Shown here: positions 1 through 8,354 of the stretch, piece by piece
Position numbering within the stretch: the first letter of the stretch is position 1
How the letters are laid out: every line of letters starts with the position of its first letter
NCBI GenBank assembly: GCA_028817795.1
Contig: JAPPOU010000155.1
Location: 1 to 37,962 of the forward strand
Direction of reading: 5' to 3'
DNA: 37,962 bases
Source of the DNA: Alphaproteobacteria bacterium
Lineage (GTDB): Bacteria; Pseudomonadota; Alphaproteobacteria; Micavibrionales; UBA2020
The notes under the pieces: generated by a model
Told to the model about the DNA's origin: nothing
Seen by the model: the letters and a program-made list of their open reading frames with translations, nothing else
Database searches by the model: none
Program-made: the position numbers and the translations under genes

Positions 1-1198
1 CAACCACAACAACAATACCGCTGAGCATCTGGATAAAAATGGAGAAATGAACTCTCAGCCCCGACCAGAACCGCGATGCCTGCCCCGCTTCTGCCGCCTT
101 GCCCGTATAAGCCGCGTAAGATTCACGCAATACGCCCTCACCACCTGCACCACGAATGGTTTCAAGACTGCTGATCGTTTCCACCAAAAGCCCATGGCGC
201 AGCTCTGCCGTTTTCATGGCCTGGTGCACCTTGCGCCGCACCGGAATTTGCAAAAAATAACCGACAACGGCGGTTAAAACGAACAACGCCATTAACAGCA
301 TGACCATCAAATCACCGCCGATCATCCAGATCGCGGCCATGAAGATCACGGAAAACGGGAAATCGACCAGCCCCGTCATGGTTGCTGAATTAAAGAATTC
401 GCGCAAGGCATCAAACTCGCGCATATTGTTTGCAAATGCGCCCGTTGATCCCGGCTGATGGCCAAAGCGCATATCCAGTACCTGATCGTAAAGCTTTTGC
501 CCGATTAAAACATCTGCACGCCGCCCTGCAACGTCGGTAAAATAACCGCGCAGGGCGCGCATCATAAAATCAAAGACATAGATTGATGCCGCCGCAATCG
601 TCAGCACCCACCCCGTTTCCACGGCATCGTTTGGCAAAACACGGTTATAAAAGCTCATGATATATATCGAGCTTGTCAGCGCAAAGGTATTGATAAGGGC
701 GGAAGCCACCAAAACCTTGACGTACAGCCATTTGTTATCCAGCACAATGCCCCAGAACCAGTGGCGCGACATTGGTTCGCCCGCGCCATCTTCCTCTAAA
801 TAATCAGGCCGTGCATAAAGGACATATCCCGCATACAGTTTTGAAAATTCTTTCGTCGAAAAAACTTTTTCCTCTCGCGTCACGGGGTCCAGCAGTGTCA
901 CTTGACCGCTCTCCGGCGGGCGCAAAAGCATTAGCGCCTGTTTTGTGCGTAATATAACGGTACAGGGCATCACCTCTGGCGGAATGGCGGAAAGTTTCCT
1001 GCGGCGTATTCTGGCACGAAACCCTGCGCGCTCCAGTGCCGTGGCCGCCAGTTTGGGCGTCATGCCATCTTTTCCAACAGCAAGACCAGCCTTCAGTGCT
1101 TCTGCAGAACGGGCATGACCGTAATAGGCCGTCAGAAAAACAAGGGCGGCAAGGATGCTGTCCTGCGGCGTGTCATTTTGTGTTGCCGCACTGGTCAT
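1..1198 (-). CDS. Type I secretion ABC transporter (partial, N-terminal part)
   Basis: The gene starts at ATG 1198 behind a strong AAAGGGGGT ribosome site and runs off the left edge. The visible ~399 residues begin with a C39-peptidase-like domain (about 1-125, ...YYGHARSAEAL...GKDGMTPKLAATALERAGF) that has no catalytic Cys. It is therefore a degenerate C39-like domain, as in HlyB/LapB-type exporters of RTX proteins and adhesins, not a processing peptidase. The transmembrane domain follows (from about residue 150, ALINTFALTSSIYIMSFYNR, then FGHQPGSTGAFANNMREFD). The nucleotide-binding domain lies outside the window. It sits 11 nt after the tolC-like gene and is probably co-transcribed with it; the membrane fusion protein is expected further left. 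The assignment to the T1SS permease/ATPase family is by recognition; the substrate is unknown. Confidence 0.9.
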   Translation of the reverse strand, partial: MTSAATQNDTPQDSILAALVFLTAYYGHARSAEALKAGLAVGKDGMTPKLAATALERAGFRARIRRRKLSAIPPEVMPCTVILRTKQALMLLRPPESGQVTLLDPVTREEKVFSTKEFSKLYAGYVLYARPDYLEEDGAGEPMSRHWFWGIVLDNKWLYVKVLVASALINTFALTSSIYIMSFYNRVLPNDAVETGWVLTIAAASIYVFDFMMRALRGYFTDVAGRRADVLIGQKLYDQVLDMRFGHQPGSTGAFANNMREFDALREFFNSATMTGLVDFPFSVIFMAAIWMIGGDLMVMLLMALFVLTAVVGYFLQIPVRRKVHQAMKTAELRHGLLVETISSLETIRGAGGEGVLRESYAAYTGKAAEAGQASRFWSGLRVHFSIFIQMLSGIVVVV

Positions 1199-1209
1199 GC
1201 CACCCCCTT

Positions 1210-2580
1210 TTATCCACCCTCTTTGGCCTGCGCCGCTGTCTTGACGGGTTGACCTGCCATAACATCATGCAACAAACCCATCGCTGACAGCAGCTCAAAA
1301 CGGGAGAGATGACGGCGGTAAAAAGCATCCACCCGCGCAGCCCCGGCCTCGAACAAGCGTGCCTGCGCAGAAATTAATTGCAAATTGCTCTGCCGCCCCG
1401 CTTCAAACTGGGATGTAAAACTGTTCATGATTTTTTGCATGGCCGACTCACGTTCCTGCAAAACCTTGAACTGCCTGTCCACAACATCCATGGCTGTGAA
1501 TTTTTGCTGCACGATATGCGTGATATCACGCTCTGCAGCGCGGCGACGTGCTTCCGCTTCTGCTTTTAAATTCTTACCGCGTGCAATGCGGGCCAATTGT
1601 CCGCCGCCATAGGAAAAATTCCAACGCAGGCGCAGCATGGCGGCTGCATCCTCGAACTCTCCGCCCAGACGGTCGTCTTGGTCTTTTTTAGTATAGGACA
1701 TTTCGGCATCCACTTGCGGCACCAAATCACTCTGCGCTACCGTTACATCTTTTTCCGCTGCCGTTACGGTATTGGTCGCCGCATGAAGGGCGGGGTTATT
1801 TTGTAATGCCGCATCGACAGCAACGGTCATTTCCTGCGGCACGGCTTGTTCCCATGCCATTTTACCCAGCGATAAATTTTCGGGCCTGATTGTTCCCACA
1901 GCCTCCAGATAATCGGCTTCGGCCTGCCGAAATGCTTCTTCATACCCCAAGCGCGTATTTCTTGCAGACAGCAGAATTTCATCTGCCTGCAGTATTTCAG
2001 CCTCATCCACAACACCTTCTGACAGCATCAGCCCAATGCTTTCATGGCGTTTTTCAATTTCCGCGTAATAAGCACGTGCCTGATCCAAAAGCTCACTGGT
2101 CCGCATCAAATTCAAATGCGCCCGCGCCGCACGCAGGGCCAGATCTTCCGTTTCACTGCCAAGGTCATGCCATGCTGCCGTCTTTCTGTACTTGGCCGCT
2201 TCATACCCGCCCAGAACCCTGAAACCGGTAAACAACGGCTGCGTAATCACGAACGAGCCTTCACCTACCCATGATGTCGCGCCTGCGCCCGTTACACCAC
2301 GGGTCGTATCACTGTTCATGTATTCACGTCCCGCCTTGGCATTAACGCTTAAGGTCGGGAAGAAACCGGATTTTTGCTCCCACACATTGTTATGGGCCGC
2401 ATCAATCATGGATTTTTTGGCATCCAGCGCCGGATGCGATTTCAAAGCCGCCAGAACGCTTTCAGAGACAGTCTCCGCAACAGACGGCGCTGACAATGCT
2501 GTCACGCATGTAAAAACAAGCATTGCCCCCAAAGCAGATTTTGAAACTTTAAACACTATTCCGGTACTCCCCGTTTCCAT
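1210..2580 (-). CDS. TolC-family outer membrane efflux/secretion protein
   Basis: This 456-aa protein is the outer-membrane channel of a type I secretion system, completing the export path with the ABC transporter encoded 11 nt downstream. It has a signal peptide (AMLVFTCVTALSAPSVAE) followed by the typical TolC start SVLAALKSHPALDAKKSMIDAA and SGFFPTLSVNAKAG, then long coiled-coil helices in two structural repeats (WVGEGSFVITQPLFTGFRV and LRLRWNFSYGGGQLARIARG mark the beta-barrel strands). The ATG at 2580 is preferred because a signal peptide follows directly; an in-frame TTG at 2637 would add 19 residues with no clear ribosome site. Length fits the family (about 450 aa). The terminator at 2746-2777 separates it from the adhesin gene, so it probably has its own promoter in 2590-2740. 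Confidence 0.9.
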   Translation of the reverse strand: METGSTGIVFKVSKSALGAMLVFTCVTALSAPSVAETVSESVLAALKSHPALDAKKSMIDAAHNNVWEQKSGFFPTLSVNAKAGREYMNSDTTRGVTGAGATSWVGEGSFVITQPLFTGFRVLGGYEAAKYRKTAAWHDLGSETEDLALRAARAHLNLMRTSELLDQARAYYAEIEKRHESIGLMLSEGVVDEAEILQADEILLSARNTRLGYEEAFRQAEADYLEAVGTIRPENLSLGKMAWEQAVPQEMTVAVDAALQNNPALHAATNTVTAAEKDVTVAQSDLVPQVDAEMSYTKKDQDDRLGGEFEDAAAMLRLRWNFSYGGGQLARIARGKNLKAEAEARRRAAERDITHIVQQKFTAMDVVDRQFKVLQERESAMQKIMNSFTSQFEAGRQSNLQLISAQARLFEAGAARVDAFYRRHLSRFELLSAMGLLHDVMAGQPVKTAAQAKEGG

Positions 2581-2745
2581 GTTGGCGCGCTGATTCACCC
2601 AGCTGCACAAAAGAATTCCCACATACAGGATGAACAAGAATGGTTAATTTCTTAATAATAAGAAGGTGTTATTGGAAAACTAACGGGCTTTTTTACTCCA
2701 ATGACGCATATAACAACGCTTTTCTTGCGTTAAGATTGTACACAT

Positions 2746-2777
2746 AAAAAAATGGCCCAGCACTTGTGCACCGGGCC
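2746..2777 (-). terminator. Rho-independent terminator after the adhesin gene
   Basis: On the minus strand GGCCC (2777-2773) pairs with GGGCC (2758-2754), with a further inner GCA/TGC pairing, followed by seven T (2752-2746). It lies about 90 nt beyond the adhesin stop codon and before the TolC-family gene. Confidence 0.8.
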
Positions 2778-2864
2778 TTCCTCTTGGGATACGCTATCAA
2801 AGGAGAGAGGAAATGAAATACGCGCCCCGTATAAAAAACTTTATCAGTGCTTAGCTCTTAACTC

Positions 2865-5342
2865 CTATCTCTTGCCCCAGTGGTGCTTTCTGGATTGCTT
2901 ATATTTTTTATATTTTGCGTGCTTGGCTTTGGCAATTCTCTTCACAGCTTTGGCCAAGCGATGCTTGATATAGCGCCACTTCTTAGCTTTATCTTTGCCC
3001 CAGCCATGTCCATCTTTGCCATCATCATCTTTGTCATCATCGCCGTTGTCACCACCGCCGTTATCACCACCACCGTTATCACCACCACCGTTGTCACCAC
3101 CGCCGTTGTCACCACCGCCCGGATTATCGCTGCCATCCGTCACAACATTATTGTGTTCCGTGACATTGGTTGCGCCCGAAATGCTGATTCCACTGTTGCC
3201 TTGGTCAGATATTGTATTGTACGTAACCGTGACATTGTCACCGCCCTGTATATCAACGGCAGCAACATCAAAACCGTCAAAATTATTGTTCGTCACGGTC
3301 AGGTTATTGGTTGACGTTGCCGAAACACCCGTTGATGAATCCGCCACTGTACCACCTTCAACAGCGGCCTGCATGTTAAAGCCCTCTATTGTAACATCGG
3401 CCTGATTCGCAATATTGAATATCGCCGCGCCCGGCGTCACGCCAAACAGCTCAGGAGCTGTCGCATCGGGGCCTTCAACAGCCAGATCACCACCGTTACC
3501 GCGCACCGTCACAGATTTTCCGATTGTGTAATTACCATGATACTGGCCAGACGCCACATTCACCGTAGGCGTCACAGCCATTGATGAACCATCAATGGCC
3601 TGCTGTATGCTGGCATTCGGGCTTAAAACATTTGCAACCGTTGCCGCGCCGCTCAACCGCGTGCCATCCAAATCATTGCCCGTGCTATCCAAGAACCGCG
3701 CGTTCAGGTTCAGCGTATCACCTTGCAAGGACACATTGCCGGAGCCCATCGTGACGTCGCCGTCAATGTTAAGGATCGGCGCGTTCAAAGCCAAACTACC
3801 AAAAGTGGACAGACCAAACAGCGGACTGGTGGAAAGGTCTACATCTTCTACGACATCCACATTATTATCCGCTATAATCGTCACGTTGGACGTAAACATG
3901 GTTTCCGCCAGGTTCATGGCGTTGACATAGGAACCATCCGGCGTCGGCGCTGCATTGCCGATCAACACGGAGGCCGGATCAATCAACAACATGCCCCGCT
4001 TACCTTTGGGCGCGCTGGTATCCACCATGCCCTCATAAACCACGCCAATGCCAGTGGAAACCTCTACAAAACCGCCATCGCCGCCCAGTTGTCCACCACG
4101 CGCCTTAATGTCACCATAAAACTCGCTGTGTTCATTGCCCCAGACAACGACCGTGCCACCATTACCGTACCATGTCGCATCAGCTTCAATGCTGCTGTCT
4201 GCAGAAACGATTGTATGGTCAGATGGTTTTTCTATCCCATCCAGTTTGCCAAACACACCGCCACCAATATAGGCCGTACCGCCGCCAAAGACACCGGAGA
4301 CATCAACGGATGCGCCGTCTAGCGTAACTTCATCGCCCGTAACCTCAACATAGCCGCCCTTCCCAGAGAAGAACGACGTGCCACGCGCTTCAATCGCGCC
4401 AGTAACATTTACAGCGCCGTCACTGTTTCCACGTAAATAAATACTGCCTTCCTTGGAAAAATATGACTGCGCCTGCAAGTAACCGCTCATGTTAATTACT
4501 TCATCAACAACGCCTTCGGCTGCATCTGCCGTCATAACAATATGACCGCCATCTGCATATATGCTGCCGCTGTTTTTCACCAAGGCGCTTCCCAGCCCTT
4601 CGGACGCGGCCAAAGACACCATGCCATCACCGTATAAATCCAGCGTCACCGCACTGCCAGAGGCCAGCTCAACCCGTCCCAGACGCGCCTGTATAATCCC
4701 GCTGTTAATAACATGCGGCGCAACCAGTGCTACCAACCCGCCGGATTTTGCCGTGATCGTACCCATGTTTTGAACTGTGCCGGAGGTCATACCCGTCAGC
4801 GCGAAAGGCGCGCCGCCCATAAAGTCCTGCACATTAATATGACCCGTGCTGGCAACAAGGCCGGCAGCATCAACACGCGACCCCGCGCCAAAAAATACGC
4901 CGTTCGGGTCCAGAACGACAACCTGACCGTTTGCCTTCAACTTGCCCAGAATTTGCGTGGGGTCCATGCCCGGCCCGACGACACGGTTCACGGCAATAGA
5001 GGTGCTTTTCGGCTGCTTGAATTCCGCCGTTGCATTGGCACCGATGTTAAAAGATGTCCAGTCAATCACCGTTCTGTTGGAATGCTGGTTAACCGTCATG
5101 CTATTGCTGTTCGGATAAGAAACCGTGGCCGATCCCGCAACCACGTTTGCGCCCTGCGGCGTTGTGTTTGGCGTAATACTGCCCGCATGGGCAATACCGG
5201 AAAAAGATACGGCGATAAGCCCTGCCATGGCAAAACGCGCCGCGACCGGCACAAACCGCGATGCCGTCGCCATCAACCAGTTTTTATGTGATACATCCCG
5301 CGTGCCGCTTTGCGCAGCTACCTTATTATTGTTGTCCGCCAT
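2865..5342 (-). CDS. Filamentous haemagglutinin-type (TPS-domain) adhesin with NosD-like beta-helix and basic tail
   Basis: An 825-aa predicted secreted adhesin. An extended signal peptide ends at about residue 53 (FSGIAHA|G). A haemagglutination-activity/TPS domain follows (about 54-230, with VIDWTSFNIGA, VNRVVGPGMDPTQILGKL, and DPNGVFFGAGSRVDAAGLV in place of the usual NPNG). A short beta-helix leads to GKRGMLLIDPASVLIG, a motif typical of TpsA proteins. Next comes a pectate-lyase/NosD-like beta-helix (about 570-725: ASIQQAIDGSS, VNVASGQYHGNYTIGKSVTV). The C-terminus has five GGGDN repeats, an acidic patch and a Lys/Arg/His-rich tail of about 45 residues. Start ATG 5342 has AGGGGG five bases before it. 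No TpsB partner is visible; the neighbours are type I secretion parts. Function in adhesion or biofilm is inferred. Confidence 0.85.
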   Translation of the reverse strand: MADNNNKVAAQSGTRDVSHKNWLMATASRFVPVAARFAMAGLIAVSFSGIAHAGSITPNTTPQGANVVAGSATVSYPNSNSMTVNQHSNRTVIDWTSFNIGANATAEFKQPKSTSIAVNRVVGPGMDPTQILGKLKANGQVVVLDPNGVFFGAGSRVDAAGLVASTGHINVQDFMGGAPFALTGMTSGTVQNMGTITAKSGGLVALVAPHVINSGIIQARLGRVELASGSAVTLDLYGDGMVSLAASEGLGSALVKNSGSIYADGGHIVMTADAAEGVVDEVINMSGYLQAQSYFSKEGSIYLRGNSDGAVNVTGAIEARGTSFFSGKGGYVEVTGDEVTLDGASVDVSGVFGGGTAYIGGGVFGKLDGIEKPSDHTIVSADSSIEADATWYGNGGTVVVWGNEHSEFYGDIKARGGQLGGDGGFVEVSTGIGVVYEGMVDTSAPKGKRGMLLIDPASVLIGNAAPTPDGSYVNAMNLAETMFTSNVTIIADNNVDVVEDVDLSTSPLFGLSTFGSLALNAPILNIDGDVTMGSGNVSLQGDTLNLNARFLDSTGNDLDGTRLSGAATVANVLSPNASIQQAIDGSSMAVTPTVNVASGQYHGNYTIGKSVTVRGNGGDLAVEGPDATAPELFGVTPGAAIFNIANQADVTIEGFNMQAAVEGGTVADSSTGVSATSTNNLTVTNNNFDGFDVAAVDIQGGDNVTVTYNTISDQGNSGISISGATNVTEHNNVVTDGSDNPGGGDNGGGDNGGGDNGGGDNGGGDNGDDDKDDDGKDGHGWGKDKAKKWRYIKHRLAKAVKRIAKAKHAKYKKYKQSRKHHWGKR
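3045..3119. repeat. Five tandem 15-bp units in the adhesin gene
   Basis: Five direct 15-bp copies (plus-strand unit GTTGTCACCACCGCC with G/A changes at two positions), each coding for one Gly-Gly-Gly-Asp-Asn unit in the opposite direction. Such a stretch can change copy number by slippage without breaking the frame. Confidence 0.9.
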
Positions 5343-5669
5343 ATTTTCCCCCTAATGACAGATATATAAAGGTCCCCTGACCCTCTTTCTTATATTCTAG
5401 CGAAACTCTGTTAATATGTTATGAAAATTTATATGAGATTTTAGACAATTGCTCCAGAAAAAATTAACACTATATATCAATAGTTTATCAGAACACTCTC
5501 TATAGCGGCACGCCGGGATCCGGGTTTTTGAACGCCGGAGCATTAACATTCATTCAAAATTCCACCCCGGTTTTCGAATCTTCCGCAACCGCACAAAATT
5601 GAAAATCCGCCAATTTCCTGATATGAAAGGCAAATTCCAAAAAAAGCCGCCTTTCGCGCCGGAGCTGCC
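5343..5669. promoter_or_regulatory. Divergent intergenic region between adhesin and acyltransferase operon
   Basis: This 327-nt, mostly AT-rich stretch holds no convincing gene. It must carry the promoters of both the minus-strand adhesin and the plus-strand acyltransferase operon. The adhesin ribosome site AGGGGG lies at 5347-5352 (minus strand). I could not fix a -35/-10 pair with confidence, and there is no GG-N10-GC sigma-54 site. A perfect short palindrome CCGGATCCGG-like element sits near 5514-5525. Confidence 0.5.
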
Positions 5670-7184
5670 ATGCTGTTCAACTCGTCTGTTTTCCTGTTCG
5701 CCTTTTTGCCCTTAGTGCTATTCGGCTATTACACGACCCTGCGCTTTGGCGGGAAACTGGCAGCACAGCTGGTGCTTTTTGCAGCCTCACTGATCTTTTA
5801 CAGCTGGGTAGACCCAAGCTGGGTACTGATTATCCTGTCGATGATGGCCGTCAACTATTTCGCGGGCATGCGCCTGATCGCCAAGCGGGAAAAATGGCTA
5901 CTGGCGGCAGGAATTGCCTTTGACCTTATAATACTGGGCTATTACAAATATACGGCCTTCTTTGTTGAAAACGTGAATGCCATTGCGGCAACGGATTTCG
6001 TTATCCCCAAAATCATCTTGCCGCTGGGGATATCGTTCTTCACCTTCCAGATGATCGCCTTTTTGGCTGACTGCTATAAACGGCAGGCCCCTGCCAAACA
6101 AAACTGGATCAGCTTTGGCCTCTTCGTCAGCTTTTTCCCGCAGCTGATCGCAGGGCCGATCGTGCATCACAAGGAAATGATGCCCCAGTTTGACAAGCCA
6201 AAAGCTTTCAACGCCGACAACATGGCGGTGGGCCTGTGCCTTTTGGCGATCGGCCTTTTCAAAAAAGCCGTCGTCGCCGATACGCTGGCAACATATGTGG
6301 ACCCTTTATTTGCCGCCGCCGAAACCGGGCCATTGCATATGGTTGAAGCCTGGACAGCCATGCTGGCCTATACCTTTCAGATTTACTTTGATTTCTCCGG
6401 TTATTCCGACATGGCGCTGGGCCTTGGCAAGATGTTTGGCATCCGCCTGCCAGTTAATTTTTACTCCCCTTATAAATCCCGCAATATCGTCGAGTTCTGG
6501 CGGCGCTGGCACATTACGCTGTCACGCTTTTTACGCGATTACCTCTACATCCCCCTTGGCGGCAACCGCAAGGGCAAGCCGCGCCGCTACCTGAACTTAA
6601 TGATTACGATGCTGCTGGGCGGGTTTTGGCACGGGGCGTCATGGTCGTTCTTTATCTGGGGCGGGCTGCACGGCCTGTTTTTGATCGTCAACCATTTCTG
6701 GGGGGCGCTGCCCAGAAAGCAAACAGCCATGCCTGTCTGGTTTGCGCGCACGCTCACCTTCCTGTCTGTTGCCGTTGCATGGATTTTCTTCCGCGCTAAT
6801 ACGGCGGCCACCGCCTTTGGCATGATCGGGTCGCTGGTCTCGTTCAGTGATTTAAAGGGCACATCGCTTTATGCCGCCCTGCTGACGCGCGACAGCCCGC
6901 TGCGCCAGCATTTCCCCGCATCGGATGCGAACATGCTGACCATTATCCTGATCCTGTGCCTGTTGGGCTGCTGGCTGTTGCCCAACAGCATCGAGATTAT
7001 GCGGCGCGGCAAGCCTGCTATTTCCGGCATTCGCGGCTTCCCGCTGCCACGCGGCAAAGCATCGGATGTCCTGACATGGCAGCCACGCATGGCATGGGGT
7101 GTCTTTTTCGGCATCGTGATGAGCCTTTGCATCATCAAGGTGCTGTATGAGCCCAGCAATGTCTTCCTTTATTTCCAGTTCTAA
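5670..7184 (+). CDS. MBOAT-family membrane-bound O-acyltransferase (AlgI-like)
   Basis: A 504-aa polytopic membrane protein of the MBOAT family, which transfers acyl (often acetyl) groups across the membrane to exported polysaccharides or cell-wall polymers. Recognisable family stretches are the N-terminal MLFNSSVFLFAFLPLV, PLGISFFTFQMIAFLAD (118-134), FFPQLIAGPIV, FDFSGYSDMALGLGKMFG (240-257), SRNIVEFWRRWHITLSRFLRDY and GGFWHGASW, whose His321 corresponds to the essential histidine of AlgI. Length matches AlgI/DltB relatives. A GGAG site precedes the start. Two SGNH-like proteins follow in the same operon, six nt downstream, and are the probable periplasmic partners, as AlgJ/AlgX/DltD serve other MBOATs. 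The acceptor polymer is not known. Confidence 0.93.
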   Translation: MLFNSSVFLFAFLPLVLFGYYTTLRFGGKLAAQLVLFAASLIFYSWVDPSWVLIILSMMAVNYFAGMRLIAKREKWLLAAGIAFDLIILGYYKYTAFFVENVNAIAATDFVIPKIILPLGISFFTFQMIAFLADCYKRQAPAKQNWISFGLFVSFFPQLIAGPIVHHKEMMPQFDKPKAFNADNMAVGLCLLAIGLFKKAVVADTLATYVDPLFAAAETGPLHMVEAWTAMLAYTFQIYFDFSGYSDMALGLGKMFGIRLPVNFYSPYKSRNIVEFWRRWHITLSRFLRDYLYIPLGGNRKGKPRRYLNLMITMLLGGFWHGASWSFFIWGGLHGLFLIVNHFWGALPRKQTAMPVWFARTLTFLSVAVAWIFFRANTAATAFGMIGSLVSFSDLKGTSLYAALLTRDSPLRQHFPASDANMLTIILILCLLGCWLLPNSIEIMRRGKPAISGIRGFPLPRGKASDVLTWQPRMAWGVFFGIVMSLCIIKVLYEPSNVFLYFQF

Positions 7185-7190
7185 AGCGCA

Positions 7191-8354
7191 ATGGCAAAAA
7201 AAACCGAGAAAAACCTGAAGCGCTTTTATGCCGGGCTTGCACTGCCGGTCATGCTGTTTCTGGCATACGTGCTGGTCAGCGCAGAGCTTTTGCACCGCGC
7301 GGGCGAATACATGCCCATGCCCGACATTGTCACGCACATAGAAGATACAGGCGGCGTTTACGGATCGGCCCTGAACGCCACGACCTACTGGTTTAAAAAA
7401 GCGGTCTATGAACATTACACACCGGATGTGGCGGCACTGGGCTCTTCCCGCGTTCTTTTATTCCGGCCCGAAGCTTTCAGCGTGCCCTTTGCCAATCTTG
7501 GCAGTATGCACAACCTTGATGAAGTCATTGAAATGGCACATGCGGTTTTCCCCGCACAGCCGCCACAGGTTTTGATCCTGGGGCTTGATTTCTGGTGGTT
7601 CCTGCCATCCGCCGAAACCGACAGCATCAGCCGCAGCGCAGAACGGCCTGACATGACCTTGCGCGATCTTTTCATGCCGCCGCGCTGGTTGTTCCGCGGA
7701 AAAATGCGGTGGGATGATGTAAGCCGCATCCTTTACCGCGCCACGCCCGATCTGGGAATTTCCGGCATTACGCGAAAGGACGGGTTTGAATCACATGGGT
7801 CTTATTATTACACATCCACCTATACAGGCCGCCTGCCTGCTTTCGACAGGCACTTCGACGCCAGCCTTGCCCGCATTAAAAACGGCGATAAATACTATGA
7901 ACACGGCAGCAACATATCACAGGTACAAATTGAAAAACTGCGCAAGCTGGTACGATTCCTGAAATCGCTTGATATCCATGTCCTCCTGTTCATACCGCCG
8001 CTGGCCCCCACGCCTGCAAAAGTTTTACGTGAGCAAGAACTGCACACATATATAAAGCAGCTTCATATATCCCTCGTACAGCTATCGCACGCCGAACGCG
8101 CGCCGCTGTTCACCTATCATGATGTCCTCAAGACAGGCACAACAGACTGTGAATTTATCGATTCCATCCACGGCGGCGAAACCGTTTATTACCGTATGCT
8201 TGAAGACATGGCACAAAGAAATTCCCTTTTGGGCAGCATGGTCCGGGAAGATGTTGTGGCGGAAAATATCGCCGCGCACGCGGGCCGCGTTTCGGATGAC
8301 CCTGCGGAAACGGACTTTCTGGACATCGGCTGCAAAAAGGATATGCCGCTATGA
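7191..8354 (+). CDS. SGNH/DltD-like membrane-anchored protein, copy 1
   Basis: A 387-aa protein with one N-terminal membrane segment (about 13-33, LALPVMLFLAYVLVSAELL) and a periplasmic domain with SGNH-hydrolase features. LGSSRVLLF supplies the likely nucleophile Ser, LGLDFWWFLPS forms a central strand, LLFIPPLAP resembles a block III region, and DSIHGGE near residue 332 supplies a C-terminal Asp-x-x-His pair. Such proteins act with MBOAT transporters as periplasmic acyltransferases or acetylesterases; that role is inferred from fold and context. Its stop codon overlaps the start of its paralogue (ATGA). The two proteins have the same length and align throughout, including the ends FLDIGCKKD and FLGLGCDKG, so they arose by tandem duplication. 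Confidence 0.75.
   Translation: MAKKTEKNLKRFYAGLALPVMLFLAYVLVSAELLHRAGEYMPMPDIVTHIEDTGGVYGSALNATTYWFKKAVYEHYTPDVAALGSSRVLLFRPEAFSVPFANLGSMHNLDEVIEMAHAVFPAQPPQVLILGLDFWWFLPSAETDSISRSAERPDMTLRDLFMPPRWLFRGKMRWDDVSRILYRATPDLGISGITRKDGFESHGSYYYTSTYTGRLPAFDRHFDASLARIKNGDKYYEHGSNISQVQIEKLRKLVRFLKSLDIHVLLFIPPLAPTPAKVLREQELHTYIKQLHISLVQLSHAERAPLFTYHDVLKTGTTDCEFIDSIHGGETVYYRMLEDMAQRNSLLGSMVREDVVAENIAAHAGRVSDDPAETDFLDIGCKKDMPL

Noticed and set aside
47..1287. Plus-strand open frames in the first 1.3 kb
   Set aside because: The minus strand reads as a continuous ABC exporter followed by the end of the TolC gene; the plus frames are short and without family features.
3045..3119. Evenly spaced repeats that could suggest a small CRISPR or satellite
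   Set aside because: The units are contiguous 15-bp copies without spacers and stay in frame within a gene.
2880..3405. Plus-strand frames with repeated Pro/Ser or Val/Thr units
   Set aside because: They mirror the GGGDN-encoding repeats of the adhesin gene.
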